Notes under the pieces: model-generated
Told to the model about the DNA's origin: nothing
Database searches by the model: none
What the model saw: only the letters and a program-made list of their open reading frames with translations
Source: an uncultured bacterium
GTDB lineage: Bacteria > Bacteroidota > Bacteroidia > Chitinophagales > Chitinophagaceae
Direction: 5' to 3'
Length of the DNA stretch: 6,621 nt
Assembly (NCBI GenBank): GCA_903957405.1
Contig: CAJBPC010000252.1
Location: forward strand, 1 to 6,621
Shown here: positions 1 to 6,605 of the stretch, piece by piece
How positions within the stretch are numbered: position 1 is the stretch's first letter
Layout of the letters: the number at the start of each line of letters is the position of its first letter
Translations under genes and position numbers: made by a program

Positions 1-1
1 C

Positions 2-1732
2 ATACCCAACACCCTCACGCCAGGGACACTGGTGATGATGCGCGTGGTGATGGCAGAGACGGCGTCCGCTGCGAATGTCGCTTCCACAGGCACGTACACG
101 AACGGAGAAACACAGGACTATCAATTCCGTGTCGCCACACCTTCCAATGACCTCGCACCAGGACAGGTCATCTATCCGCAAACAGGAGAATGTGCGGCCG
201 TGAATAAATTCGTGACAATACTCATCCGCAATATCGGGACCGTAGCAAAAACAAGGATTCCCATTGAAGTTGATGTCAGAAAAGGGACTACCCTCGTCAC
301 TACCCTGAAAGACACCTGCAAATTCAGCATCCCCGGTCAAACAGAATCTGAATTCACCCTGCAAAGGCCCTTCAATATGGAAAGCGGGGCGAACTACGGC
401 TTCACCGTCAGGATCAATCTCGCAGGAGATCAACTCCCTGCTAACAACGAGTCTCAAACCTTTTTGACGACTTCCCCTCCAGGTGCTACCCCCACGGATG
501 TCAAAGGAGTAATTTGCAATAATACCAATGTCCTGCTGAAAGCAAATGTAGCCGGCGCAGATTCCAAACTGACATGGTTCACGACAGCCTCAGGCTCCGC
601 CCCTTTCCAGACATCATCTTCCGGTGGAGTGATTACAACAACCAACATCACTGCGGACAAGAAATACTATGTCTCGACAAATGAGATCTCCGGATCCGTA
701 GGACCCGCCAACAAAATGGTATTCCCCAGTGGTGGCTACAATGAGTTCAGCGGAAACTTCGTTCGTTTCTCCAACCAAGTGCCGATGCTCATAGAATCCG
801 TAAAGATGTATATCGCCAACCCCGGCAAAATAAACATCATCCTCGCGGATATCGCCAGTGAGAATGGCACCGGTGGGTATTCATACTATAACAGAGGATC
901 CCGGACATTCAATGTCACCAACTCAAGGCCGGTCGCGCAAAGTGGAGTTTTGAATGAGAATAACCCTACGGACACAGGCATGATCTTCAACCTGAACTTC
1001 CAGGTGATCGAGCCGGGCAACCACATCCTGATCATGCAATGCTCTGAGGGAGCAACGGTGTTCAGGAACAACTCCATCGCGACGAACCCATACCCACAGC
1101 GGATGAACGGGAACAACGACGCTTTCGCCATCACCGGAAATGGTGTGGTCGCACCAAGTGATCCGAACACTTTCTATTACTTTTTCTATGACATGAAAGT
1201 CAGTAGCCTAGTAGGCTGCCCAAGCCCGCGTGTACCCATCACCGTAGCCAACAAAGTCGTCCCAGTGATCTCCCAGAATGGAAATATACTCTCAAGCACC
1301 GTCGCCAACGGCAACCAATGGCGGCTGAATGGTGGAGATATTCCGGGCGCTACCAACCAGACTTACACCGCTGCAGTATCAGGCCTTTACGCTGTCGCAA
1401 ACCTGGACGACCTCGGATGCATCGGCCTCTCCAATGAGCTGAACGTGGTGGTCACCAGTGTCAACAACATAGACCCGGCAATGATCGGCCTGCTGCTCGC
1501 GCCAAACCCGAACAAAGGGGCCTTCAATGTCCGATTCAGGGTCAAAGGCCGTGAAGACCTGAACATTGCAGTATTGAACGTGACCGGACAGCAAGTGTAC
1601 CAGAAGTCATTCAATAAATTCAGCGGTGAGTTCAATGATCGAATCACACTCAATGACGTCAGCCCGGGTATTTATATGCTGAAGATCACGCATGGTCAGG
1701 ATCACTACATCAAACGCCTCCTCATCAACTGA
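2..1732 (+). CDS. C-terminal part of a large secreted protein: GEVED end, CARDB-like and Ig-like domains, T9SS type A sorting domain (5' partial)
   Basis: The reading frame is open to the left edge (first full codon at base 2), so the GTG/ATG codons at 32-40 are internal and the N-terminus is outside the window. Residues are numbered from base 32. Residues 1-35 resemble the end of a GEVED domain (MRVVMAE, then YTNGETQDYQF). About 36-146 is a CARDB-like beta domain (VTILIRNIGTVAKTRIPIEV). About 156-217 is an Ig-like domain with C162, W182 and YYVS at 212-215. It is followed by a beta-rich insert and then the usual Ig closing motif GCPSPRVPITV at 395-405. A second Ig-like unit spans about 408-475 (W430, C463). 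Residues 487-566 form a type A sorting domain: LAPNPNKGAFNV, a GQQVY strand, then PGIYMLKI and KRLLIN. By family knowledge this tail directs export through the outer membrane by the T9SS and is normally removed when the protein is anchored or released. An adhesin or matrix role is inference; no catalytic domain is visible in this part. Confidence 0.9.
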   Translation: MPNTLTPGTLVMMRVVMAETASAANVASTGTYTNGETQDYQFRVATPSNDLAPGQVIYPQTGECAAVNKFVTILIRNIGTVAKTRIPIEVDVRKGTTLVTTLKDTCKFSIPGQTESEFTLQRPFNMESGANYGFTVRINLAGDQLPANNESQTFLTTSPPGATPTDVKGVICNNTNVLLKANVAGADSKLTWFTTASGSAPFQTSSSGGVITTTNITADKKYYVSTNEISGSVGPANKMVFPSGGYNEFSGNFVRFSNQVPMLIESVKMYIANPGKINIILADIASENGTGGYSYYNRGSRTFNVTNSRPVAQSGVLNENNPTDTGMIFNLNFQVIEPGNHILIMQCSEGATVFRNNSIATNPYPQRMNGNNDAFAITGNGVVAPSDPNTFYYFFYDMKVSSLVGCPSPRVPITVANKVVPVISQNGNILSSTVANGNQWRLNGGDIPGATNQTYTAAVSGLYAVANLDDLGCIGLSNELNVVVTSVNNIDPAMIGLLLAPNPNKGAFNVRFRVKGREDLNIAVLNVTGQQVYQKSFNKFSGEFNDRITLNDVSPGIYMLKITHGQDHYIKRLLIN

Positions 1733-1745
1733 TCCGCAACACCTA

Positions 1746-1786
1746 CATAAAAAAAGCGTCCCAAATACCGGGACGCTTTTTTTATG
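1746..1786. terminator. Bidirectional rho-independent terminator
   Basis: A perfect inverted repeat pairs 1746-1762 with 1770-1786 around the 7-base loop AAATACC. The GC-rich core is GCGTCCC/GGGACGC (1756-1762 with 1770-1776), flanked by seven A on the left and seven T on the right. Read on the plus strand it is a hairpin with a T tract 14 bases after the stop of the T9SS cargo gene. Read on the minus strand it is the same structure 13 bases beyond the end of the receiver-domain gene. Its position between converging genes fits termination from both sides. Confidence 0.93.
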
Positions 1787-1799
1787 CAGGTCAATTAAA

Positions 1800-2234
1800 T
1801 CAAAAGATTTTTTCTGTCAACCGGCCGTAAATAACCCCCTCCACAGATGCCATCAGTTCCGGAAGGGAAAAAGGTTTTTCGAAATAATCCAGGATCCCAT
1901 TGCGAATGGACTGAAAACGGTTCACTTCATAATCCTGAGCCGAGACAACAATCACCGGAATACTGGAGAAGAAACGATTGGACCGCAGATACCGGATGAT
2001 CTCCCAATCAGGATGGTTTTCCTGTTCCGGATCAATAATGATCAGGTCCGGCGCTGGGTTCTTTCGCATGTGGTACATGGCACTCATCCCATCCGACATC
2101 GAAATCACATGGAAACGCTCTTTTAGGAAGTTATGAAGCTGATGTCTGGTCGACTTGCATCCGTCGATGATCATGATCTCTTTGCGCATGAAGTAAGAAT
2201 TTTCAGGGTACAGAAACAAATGTGAATTGGGCAT
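1800..2234 (-). CDS. Stand-alone response-regulator receiver-domain protein with atypical acidic pocket
   Basis: This is a single receiver (REC) domain of 144 residues with no DNA-binding or enzymatic output domain. Strand 1 is KEIMIIDGC (18-26). The phosphoacceptor candidate is D68 in DLIIIDPE, the conserved Ser/Thr is S98 in PVIVVSAQ, and the conserved Lys-Pro is K120-P121 in DYFEKPFS. These fit a CheY-like fold acting in the cytosol in a phosphorelay or by protein contact. In the acidic pocket the usual Asp-Asp pair is D24-G25, and the loop after D68 (PEQENHPD) lacks the typical MPxMDG pattern, so phosphorylation or metal binding may be altered. The start is uncertain: M1 adds 15 residues before the fold, and M16 (codon at 2187-2189) gives a more typical REC N-terminus. 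Neither has a Shine-Dalgarno sequence. The glycosyltransferase gene lies 200 bases upstream on the same strand. The partner kinase is not in the window. Confidence 0.87.
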   Translation of the reverse strand: MPNSHLFLYPENSYFMRKEIMIIDGCKSTRHQLHNFLKERFHVISMSDGMSAMYHMRKNPAPDLIIIDPEQENHPDWEIIRYLRSNRFFSSIPVIVVSAQDYEVNRFQSIRNGILDYFEKPFSLPELMASVEGVIYGRLTEKIF

Positions 2235-2405
2235 TTGAAAGGCGCCGCATCCGAATGGAAGGAAAAGCAGGCCTTATGTCAGATGCCGTCAGAAAATGCT
2301 CTTTGGATTGTCAGTAGGAGGTCTTTCAACAGATTGGAGAAGCTTCAGCGTGTGCAGAAAGCAACAAGGTAACACCCATCCGTGAAAAATACAACATCTT
2401 AAAAG

Positions 2406-2434
2406 CATGAAAGCCCTTCGCACCGGCATTCATG
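2406..2434 (-). terminator. Possible weak terminator hairpin after the glycosyltransferase gene
   Basis: On the minus strand, directly after the glycosyltransferase stop codon (2435-2437), CATGAA pairs with TTCATG (2429-2434 with 2406-2411). One mismatch follows, then GCC/GGC (2425-2427 with 2413-2415) around a 9-base loop. The hairpin is followed by CTTTTAAG. The T tract is short and the stem imperfect, so termination may be partial and some transcripts may continue into the receiver-domain gene. Confidence 0.4.
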
Positions 2435-3619
2435 TCAGCCGACCCTGCGCGCCCTTGCCCAGGTCACGGGCTGCCGCCCTCGCAGATGCCGGAAGAACCC
2501 CGACCACATGGACGCATTCATGAAAAGAAAATAGAAAGGAACATGAAACAAGAACTTTTTCCCAAAAGACCTGCCGGCAAATAACCACCCCACCAGTGCC
2601 AAACAATGGAATACCACCTGGAACCACAATAAAAAACGGTATGGTCCGGCAGGTCCGACCCCATTGACTACTATCAAAACATTCAAAATAAATATGACCG
2701 GTATCGCAATTGGACAAAGTATCCATCTGAACAATCGCCGGGAATAATACTGAAAAGCGAGTCTTCCATAGCGAAAAATATTCAGCAAGGGCCTGTATGC
2801 CCTGATGATCTGGAAGGCTCCGGCAGCGATGCGAACCTTTCGTTCCCGTTCCTCAACGATCGAGAGGGAAGGTCTCTCCTCCGCAATGGCAGTGGGCTCA
2901 TAAGCAATGAGATAACCCTTCATGCAGACCGACAGAGAGATATGCAGATCGTCCAGGATCACGTCCTCCGGAATCTCGTGGAACAATGACCGGCGGATCG
3001 AAAAAAGCTCCCCCGCTGCTCCGACAACGGTATAAAAAGATGCATCCAGCATCTTCATGAAAGATTCATAGCGCCAGTAGATGCCTTCCCCCTCAAAACC
3101 CTCAGCCCCCCCCGATGACACTTTTTTCTCTCCCGAGACCCCGCCAATGAGCGGGTCGGCGTACCGGGCAACGATCGAAAGCAACGCACCCGGATTGATC
3201 AGGGTATTGGCATCCGAAAAAACCAGTACATCCGCAGCACCACAGTGGGGAACAGCACGATTGATGGCCGCAGCCTTTCCCCTTCGCTCAGGCGCATGCA
3301 AAAGGATGACCGAAGGGAATTCCCGCACCAGATCAGGTGTATGGTCATCTGAGCCGTCTGTGACGACAATGACCTTCAGCCTGTCAGCCGGATACTCCAC
3401 ACGCAGCGTGTTGAGGATCTTCTCTCCGATCACATCCTCCTCGTTACAGGCCGCGATGATCATGCAGACCGATGGCAGCGGAGGATTTAAAGCCATTGCC
3501 CGTTGATGCCTTGGGAATAACGAGCGAAGCTTCACCACACACCATATCAGGCACGCATAACCGAAATATGTGTACCAAACCAACAGGGCCAATGTCCAGA
3601 ATAAGATCGTCAGGATCAT
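2435..3619 (-). CDS. Membrane glycosyltransferase, GT2 family, cellulose-synthase-like (CESA_like type)
   Basis: This 394-residue inner-membrane protein has a cytosolic GT-A catalytic domain. One N-terminal membrane segment covers about residues 4-29. The catalytic region starts at PSVCMIIAACNEEDVIGEKI (49-68) and continues with VTDGSDD (86-92; D88 is a nucleotide-sugar contact), VFSDAN (D136, in the DxD-equivalent position), and the acceptor/catalytic region ILDDLHISL (D223-D224). ERERKVRIAAG (257-267) sits where QxxRW lies in processive synthases. Three hydrophobic segments follow at about 298-319, 327-348 and 356-374, then a basic tail (VTWARARR). This pattern is typical of enzymes that build beta-linked polysaccharide or transfer sugars onto lipid carriers; sugar and product cannot be read from the sequence. 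The ATG at 3619 is the first start after an in-frame upstream TGA. A run of eight G in the coding strand (3106-3113) lies at codons 169-172. The receiver gene downstream and divergent rarA upstream give no further hint of the product. Confidence 0.93.
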   Translation of the reverse strand: MILTILFWTLALLVWYTYFGYACLIWCVVKLRSLFPRHQRAMALNPPLPSVCMIIAACNEEDVIGEKILNTLRVEYPADRLKVIVVTDGSDDHTPDLVREFPSVILLHAPERRGKAAAINRAVPHCGAADVLVFSDANTLINPGALLSIVARYADPLIGGVSGEKKVSSGGAEGFEGEGIYWRYESFMKMLDASFYTVVGAAGELFSIRRSLFHEIPEDVILDDLHISLSVCMKGYLIAYEPTAIAEERPSLSIVEERERKVRIAAGAFQIIRAYRPLLNIFRYGRLAFQYYSRRLFRWILCPIAIPVIFILNVLIVVNGVGPAGPYRFLLWFQVVFHCLALVGWLFAGRSFGKKFLFHVPFYFLFMNASMWSGFFRHLRGRQPVTWARARRVG

Positions 3620-3635
3620 GTTGAATAAAGAATGA

Positions 3636-3664
3636 TAAAAGTACTGAAATCAACCCGAGTCAAA
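3636..3664 (-). promoter_or_regulatory. Candidate Bacteroidota-type promoter for the glycosyltransferase gene
   Basis: On the minus strand, TTTG (complement of 3661-3664) is followed by 17 bases and then TACTTTTA (complement of 3636-3643). The latter matches the TAnnTTTG minus-7 pattern in all fixed positions but the last. Transcription would start roughly 10-13 bases before the ATG at 3619. The assignment rests on motif match and position only. Confidence 0.4.
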
Positions 3665-3676
3665 TCATGGCCCACC

Positions 3677-3707
3677 CTTGCCGTTATGCCAAATTTGCCC
3701 AACTTTG
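3677..3707 (+). promoter_or_regulatory. Candidate Bacteroidota-type promoter for rarA
   Basis: CTTG (3677-3680), an exact 19-base spacer and CAACTTTG (3700-3707) resemble TTTG-N19-TAnnTTTG with one mismatch in each box. With the usual short distance from the minus-7 box, transcription would begin at about 3711-3714, on or next to the rarA ATG, which would make a leaderless or nearly leaderless message. It is back to back with the candidate glycosyltransferase promoter. Confidence 0.35.
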
Positions 3708-3713
3708 TAACAG

Positions 3714-4973
3714 ATGTCATCACCGCTTGCAGAAAGAATCAGACCGCAAAGACTCGAAGAACTGGTCGGACAGGAACACCTGACCGGACCGGGAAGCATC
3801 CTTCGCATCGCCATCGCAAAGGGCAATATCCCCTCCATGGTGCTCTGGGGCCCCTCAGGTACAGGCAAGACCACCCTGGCAAACATCATCGCAGCAGCGG
3901 TCAACAAGCCTTTTTTCGCACTCAGCGCCATCAGCGCGGGCGTGAAAGAAATCCGCGAGGTGATCGAAACCGCCAGGAATCAAGACGGTGCGATCCTCTT
4001 CATCGATGAAATACACCGCTTCAACAAAGGACAACAGGACGCACTCCTGGGAGCCGTTGAAAAAGGTATCGTCACCCTGGTCGGAGCCACCACGGAAAAT
4101 CCCTCCTTTGAAGTCAATAGCGCACTGCTCTCCCGCTGTCAGGTATTCGTACTCAAACCCCTGGAGGAAAAAGACCTTCTGAAACTGATCGCACAGGCGA
4201 TTGAAAAGGACGAGTGGCTCGCCCGGTCGATGACGGAGATAAAGGAGACAGAAGCACTGATAAGGCTCTCCGGCGGTGACGGACGAAAACTGCTCAACCT
4301 GCTGGAACTGGCGATTCTTTCATCGGGTACCGAGTCCGTGGTGGTCGATGATGCGCTCGTCATGAAAGCAGCACAGAGCAAAGTGGCCCTGTACGACAAA
4401 CAGGGGGAACAGCACTACGACATCATCTCCGCTTTCATCAAATCGATACGGGGAAGCGATCCAAATGCCGCCGTCTACTGGCTTGCGAGGATGATGGAAG
4501 GCGGAGAAGATGTGAAATTCATAGCCAGAAGGATGGTGATCCTCGCCAGTGAGGATATCGGAAACGCAAACCCCACCGCCCTCGTACTGGCCAACGCAAG
4601 CTTCGATTCCGTGACCCGCATCGGTTGGCCCGAGGCAAGGATCATCCTTTCGCAGTGTGCCGTTTACCTCGCATCCTCCGCAAAAAGCAACGCATCCTAC
4701 CTTGCCATCGACAAGGCCCTGGCACTCGTGCGACAGACAGGTGACCTACCCGTCCCCATGCATATCCGCAACGCACCGACAGGCCTCATGAAGAACCTTG
4801 GCTATGGCAAGGGATACCAATATGCTCACGACTACGACAACAACTTCGCCAGGCAGGAATTCCTGCCCGACAGCATTTCCGGCACCGTGTTTTTCGCTCC
4901 CGGCAACAACGCAAGGGAAGAAGAGATGCGCCGTTTCCTGAAGGATCGCTGGAAGGACAAGTACGGGTACTAG
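3714..4973 (+). CDS. rarA: Replication-associated recombination protein A (RarA/MgsA), AAA+ ATPase
   Basis: This is a clamp-loader-related AAA+ ATPase that acts at stalled replication forks and on single-strand DNA ends, related to eukaryotic WRNIP1/Mgs1. Its 419 residues are close to the family length (about 447 in E. coli). Visible motifs are PLAERIRPQRLEELVGQEHL (4-23), Walker A GPSGTGKTT (46-54), Walker B ILFIDEIHRF (94-103, catalytic D98-E99), sensor 1 GATTEN (124-129), the probable arginine finger in SALLSRCQ (R141), and sensor 2 GGDGRK (R191). The C-terminal tetramerisation domain carries ISAFIKSIRGSDPNAAVYWL (238-257) and FIARRMVILASEDIG (269-283). The start is well fixed: an in-frame TAA at 3708-3710 lies two codons upstream and there is no Shine-Dalgarno sequence. 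It is intact, with no truncation. elaA follows after 34 bases on the same strand and may be co-transcribed, although their functions are unrelated. Confidence 0.97.
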   Translation: MSSPLAERIRPQRLEELVGQEHLTGPGSILRIAIAKGNIPSMVLWGPSGTGKTTLANIIAAAVNKPFFALSAISAGVKEIREVIETARNQDGAILFIDEIHRFNKGQQDALLGAVEKGIVTLVGATTENPSFEVNSALLSRCQVFVLKPLEEKDLLKLIAQAIEKDEWLARSMTEIKETEALIRLSGGDGRKLLNLLELAILSSGTESVVVDDALVMKAAQSKVALYDKQGEQHYDIISAFIKSIRGSDPNAAVYWLARMMEGGEDVKFIARRMVILASEDIGNANPTALVLANASFDSVTRIGWPEARIILSQCAVYLASSAKSNASYLAIDKALALVRQTGDLPVPMHIRNAPTGLMKNLGYGKGYQYAHDYDNNFARQEFLPDSISGTVFFAPGNNAREEEMRRFLKDRWKDKYGY

Positions 4974-5007
4974 GATAGGCCAAACATCGAAAAAAAGCAA
5001 AAAATCA

Positions 5008-5466
5008 ATGGACAAGGATATTCAATGGAGCTTGAAACCATTCGCAGCACTCACCCCCGAAGAACTCTACCAGCTTCTTCGGCTGCGATCACAAGTGTTC
5101 GTGGTGGAACAACAATGCGTCTTCCTGGATCTTGACAATAAAGACCAACAATGCCTGCACCTGCTGGGATGGTCAAATGAAAACATCACCGCCTATGCGC
5201 GGCTCATACCACCTGGCCATTGCTATGACGAGGCCTCTATCGGAAGGGTCGTCACATCCCCGGATGCAAGGCGTCAGGGTCATGGCAGAAGCCTCATGGC
5301 CACCGCCATCTCAGAATGCACAAGGATATACGGCCATCAGGATGTCAGAATCGGAGCACAACTCTACCTGAAAGAATTCTATGCATCCTTCGGATTCCAA
5401 CAGGTAAGCGATACGTACCTGGAAGATGATATCCCCCACATAGAAATGATCCTGCGCCCTCAGTGA
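5008..5466 (+). CDS. elaA: GNAT-family N-acetyltransferase, ElaA type
   Basis: This 152-residue cytosolic protein has the single GNAT fold of the ElaA group, which transfers an acetyl group from acetyl-CoA to an amine; the natural substrate is not established. The N-terminal part shows the ElaA-typical run ALTPEELYQLLRLRSQVFVV (14-33), followed by EQQC and LDLDNKDQQCLHLLGW (40-55). The acetyl-CoA motif A is IGRVVTSPDARRQGHGRSLM (78-97), with R88-R-Q-G-H-G93 fitting the Q/RxxGxG/A pyrophosphate-binding pattern. The C-terminal half has LYLKEFYASFGFQQVSDTYL (119-138) and ends EDDIPHIEMIL (139-149), as is usual for the family. The start ATG is preceded by an A-rich stretch (AAAAAAGCAAAAAATCA), a common arrangement in Bacteroidota in place of a Shine-Dalgarno site. 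It lies 34 bases after rarA and may share its transcript. Confidence 0.93.
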   Translation: MDKDIQWSLKPFAALTPEELYQLLRLRSQVFVVEQQCVFLDLDNKDQQCLHLLGWSNENITAYARLIPPGHCYDEASIGRVVTSPDARRQGHGRSLMATAISECTRIYGHQDVRIGAQLYLKEFYASFGFQQVSDTYLEDDIPHIEMILRPQ

Positions 5467-5476
5467 TGCGCATCAC
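5463..5476. repeat. 14-base perfect palindrome over the elaA stop codon
   Basis: The sequence GTGATGCGCATCAC is its own reverse complement and contains the elaA TGA (5464-5466). As RNA it could form a 5-bp stem with a GCGC loop, extended by CA/TG with one bulged C. No T tract follows, so it is not a standard terminator. A protein-binding site or chance are both possible. Confidence 0.5.
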
Positions 5477-5523
5477 CTGTCAGCCTGCATGTGGATGATT
5501 TCACGATACCGGAGTAAAATAAA

Positions 5524-5553
5524 TTTGTTCTGATAGCGTTATTGCTACGTCCG
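5524..5553 (+). promoter_or_regulatory. Weak candidate promoter for the porG-like gene
   Basis: TTTG (5524-5527) is followed by 18 bases and TACGTCCG (5546-5553). The minus-33 box is perfect, but the minus-7 box agrees with TAnnTTTG at only four of six fixed positions. A start near 5558 would leave a leader of about 24 bases before the ATG at 5582. The surrounding 115-base gap after elaA is long enough to hold a separate promoter. Confidence 0.25.
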
Positions 5554-5581
5554 ATACCGTCGAATAATCAACCCGTACCCC

Positions 5582-6571
5582 ATGAAACTAAATTTTTCCC
5601 CGCCCACACGGGCAATGGCATTCCTATGCCTGATGCATCTGCTTTTTGCCGCACCCCGCCTGTGTGCGCAATCAAGATTCGAAGCCGGCATCGCCGTAGG
5701 CCCCTCAAACTTCTTGGGAGACCTCGGAGGCAACCTCGGCAGAGGAACCCCATTCATCAAAGACAATAACATTGAAGTCACCCGCATCATGAAGGGCGTC
5801 TATATGTCATATGCCCCGCAGCCATTCCTGAACCTTCGGCTCGCAGTGAACATCGGAAGGCTCGAAGGCGCCGATAGCATCATCAAGCCCCGCGGAGGTC
5901 ATGAACTCACCCGCATCGAAAGAAACCTGCATTTCCGATCACCACTGCAGGAAGTATACCTCGCAGCAGAATTCTACCCGACGGTGTTTTTCGAAGCCGA
6001 CCAATACGACCTCTTCCGTAAATTCAGGCCATTCCTGATGATCGGTGTGGGTGGCTTCAAGTTCAACCCGCAGGGAGCATATGTCGACCCAAACAATAAC
6101 AAAACCTGGGTCGACCTCAAACCGCTGCGCACAGAAGGACAGGGCATGCCGCAATACCCGGAGAAAAAAGAATACAAACTGACGGAAGTCAACATCCCCT
6201 ACGGAGTCGGATTCAAGTACTTCATATCCGACCGATTCAACATCGGGTTGGAAGTACTCGTAAGAAGCACTTTTACCGACTACATCGATGACGTAAGCAC
6301 GCGCTACGTACCCGACCAGCATTTCCATGACTACTTCGGACAGAATTCCTTCAACGCCGAACTGGCGATAAAGATGGCAAATATGTCGAACCTCTCCGTG
6401 CAGTCAAACACACGTTCGGCATTCACCGGCAATGAGATGCGCGGAGAATCCCTCAATGACGATTCTTACTACTCCAGCACCCTCAAACTCGGTATCCGAC
6501 TGGGCAACAATGAAAGCAGTTACATGCGTGGGGCCAAGAACCGTATCAGGTGCCCAGTGGTCAGATTTTAA
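5582..6571 (+). CDS. porG: PorG-like outer-membrane beta-barrel protein (DUF6089 family), probable T9SS component
   Basis: This is a 329-residue exported protein. An N-terminal signal peptide (hydrophobic core about 11-24) probably ends at LCA-QS, with cleavage after A29. The mature part begins with FEAGIAVGPSNFLGDLGGNL (33-52), the typical opening of DUF6089 proteins, and has alternating barrel-like strands with the family signatures RNLHFRSPLQE (114-124), KFRPFLMIGVGGFKFNPQG (147-165), YKLTEVNIPYGVGFKYFI (198-215) and RSTFTDYIDDVST (228-240). It ends CPVVRF; a terminal Phe is usual for substrates of the BAM complex. By family knowledge the group includes PorG of Porphyromonas gingivalis, which associates with the PorK/PorN ring of the type IX secretion system. 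Members also occur as uncharacterised outer-membrane proteins, so the exact role here is inference. The 115-base gap from elaA suggests its own promoter. No terminator is seen in the 50 bases after it. Confidence 0.78.
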   Translation: MKLNFSPPTRAMAFLCLMHLLFAAPRLCAQSRFEAGIAVGPSNFLGDLGGNLGRGTPFIKDNNIEVTRIMKGVYMSYAPQPFLNLRLAVNIGRLEGADSIIKPRGGHELTRIERNLHFRSPLQEVYLAAEFYPTVFFEADQYDLFRKFRPFLMIGVGGFKFNPQGAYVDPNNNKTWVDLKPLRTEGQGMPQYPEKKEYKLTEVNIPYGVGFKYFISDRFNIGLEVLVRSTFTDYIDDVSTRYVPDQHFHDYFGQNSFNAELAIKMANMSNLSVQSNTRSAFTGNEMRGESLNDDSYYSSTLKLGIRLGNNESSYMRGAKNRIRCPVVRF

Positions 6572-6605
6572 GGCAGAAACACGGCACGAAAGACCATCAG
6601 ACAGG

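Noticed and set aside
32..40. GTG-ATG-ATG as the start of the T9SS cargo protein
   Set aside because: The frame stays open to the window edge, and the residues on both sides belong to one GEVED-like domain, so these codons are internal.
1692..2126. 144-codon plus-strand open frame across the terminator and receiver gene
   Set aside because: It lies antisense to a clear receiver domain, runs through the terminator hairpin and shows no recognisable domain; a shadow frame.
2217..2224. Minus-strand CACATTTG as a promoter for a receiver start at M16
   Set aside because: There is no minus-33 box at the right distance (2244-2247 reads GCCG), and it lies inside the longer reading frame.
2384..2391. 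Minus-strand TATTTTTC as a minus-7 box for the receiver gene
   Set aside because: It matches TAnnTTTG at all but the last position, but no TTTG lies 17-20 bases upstream and it would leave a leader of about 145-190 bases; too weak to list as a feature.
2235..2434. Small gene or RNA in the gap between receiver and glycosyltransferase genes
   Set aside because: No convincing start plus coding stretch and no strong folded element apart from the hairpin at 2406-2434.
3081..3506. 141-codon plus-strand frame inside the glycosyltransferase
   Set aside because: Antisense to the conserved catalytic region, with low-complexity Ser/Pro/Thr-rich composition typical of a shadow frame.
3632..4009. 125-codon plus-strand frame overlapping the start of rarA
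   Set aside because: Its second half is rarA read in another frame, with a Arg/His/Gly-rich product and no domain; rarA in its own frame is unmistakable.
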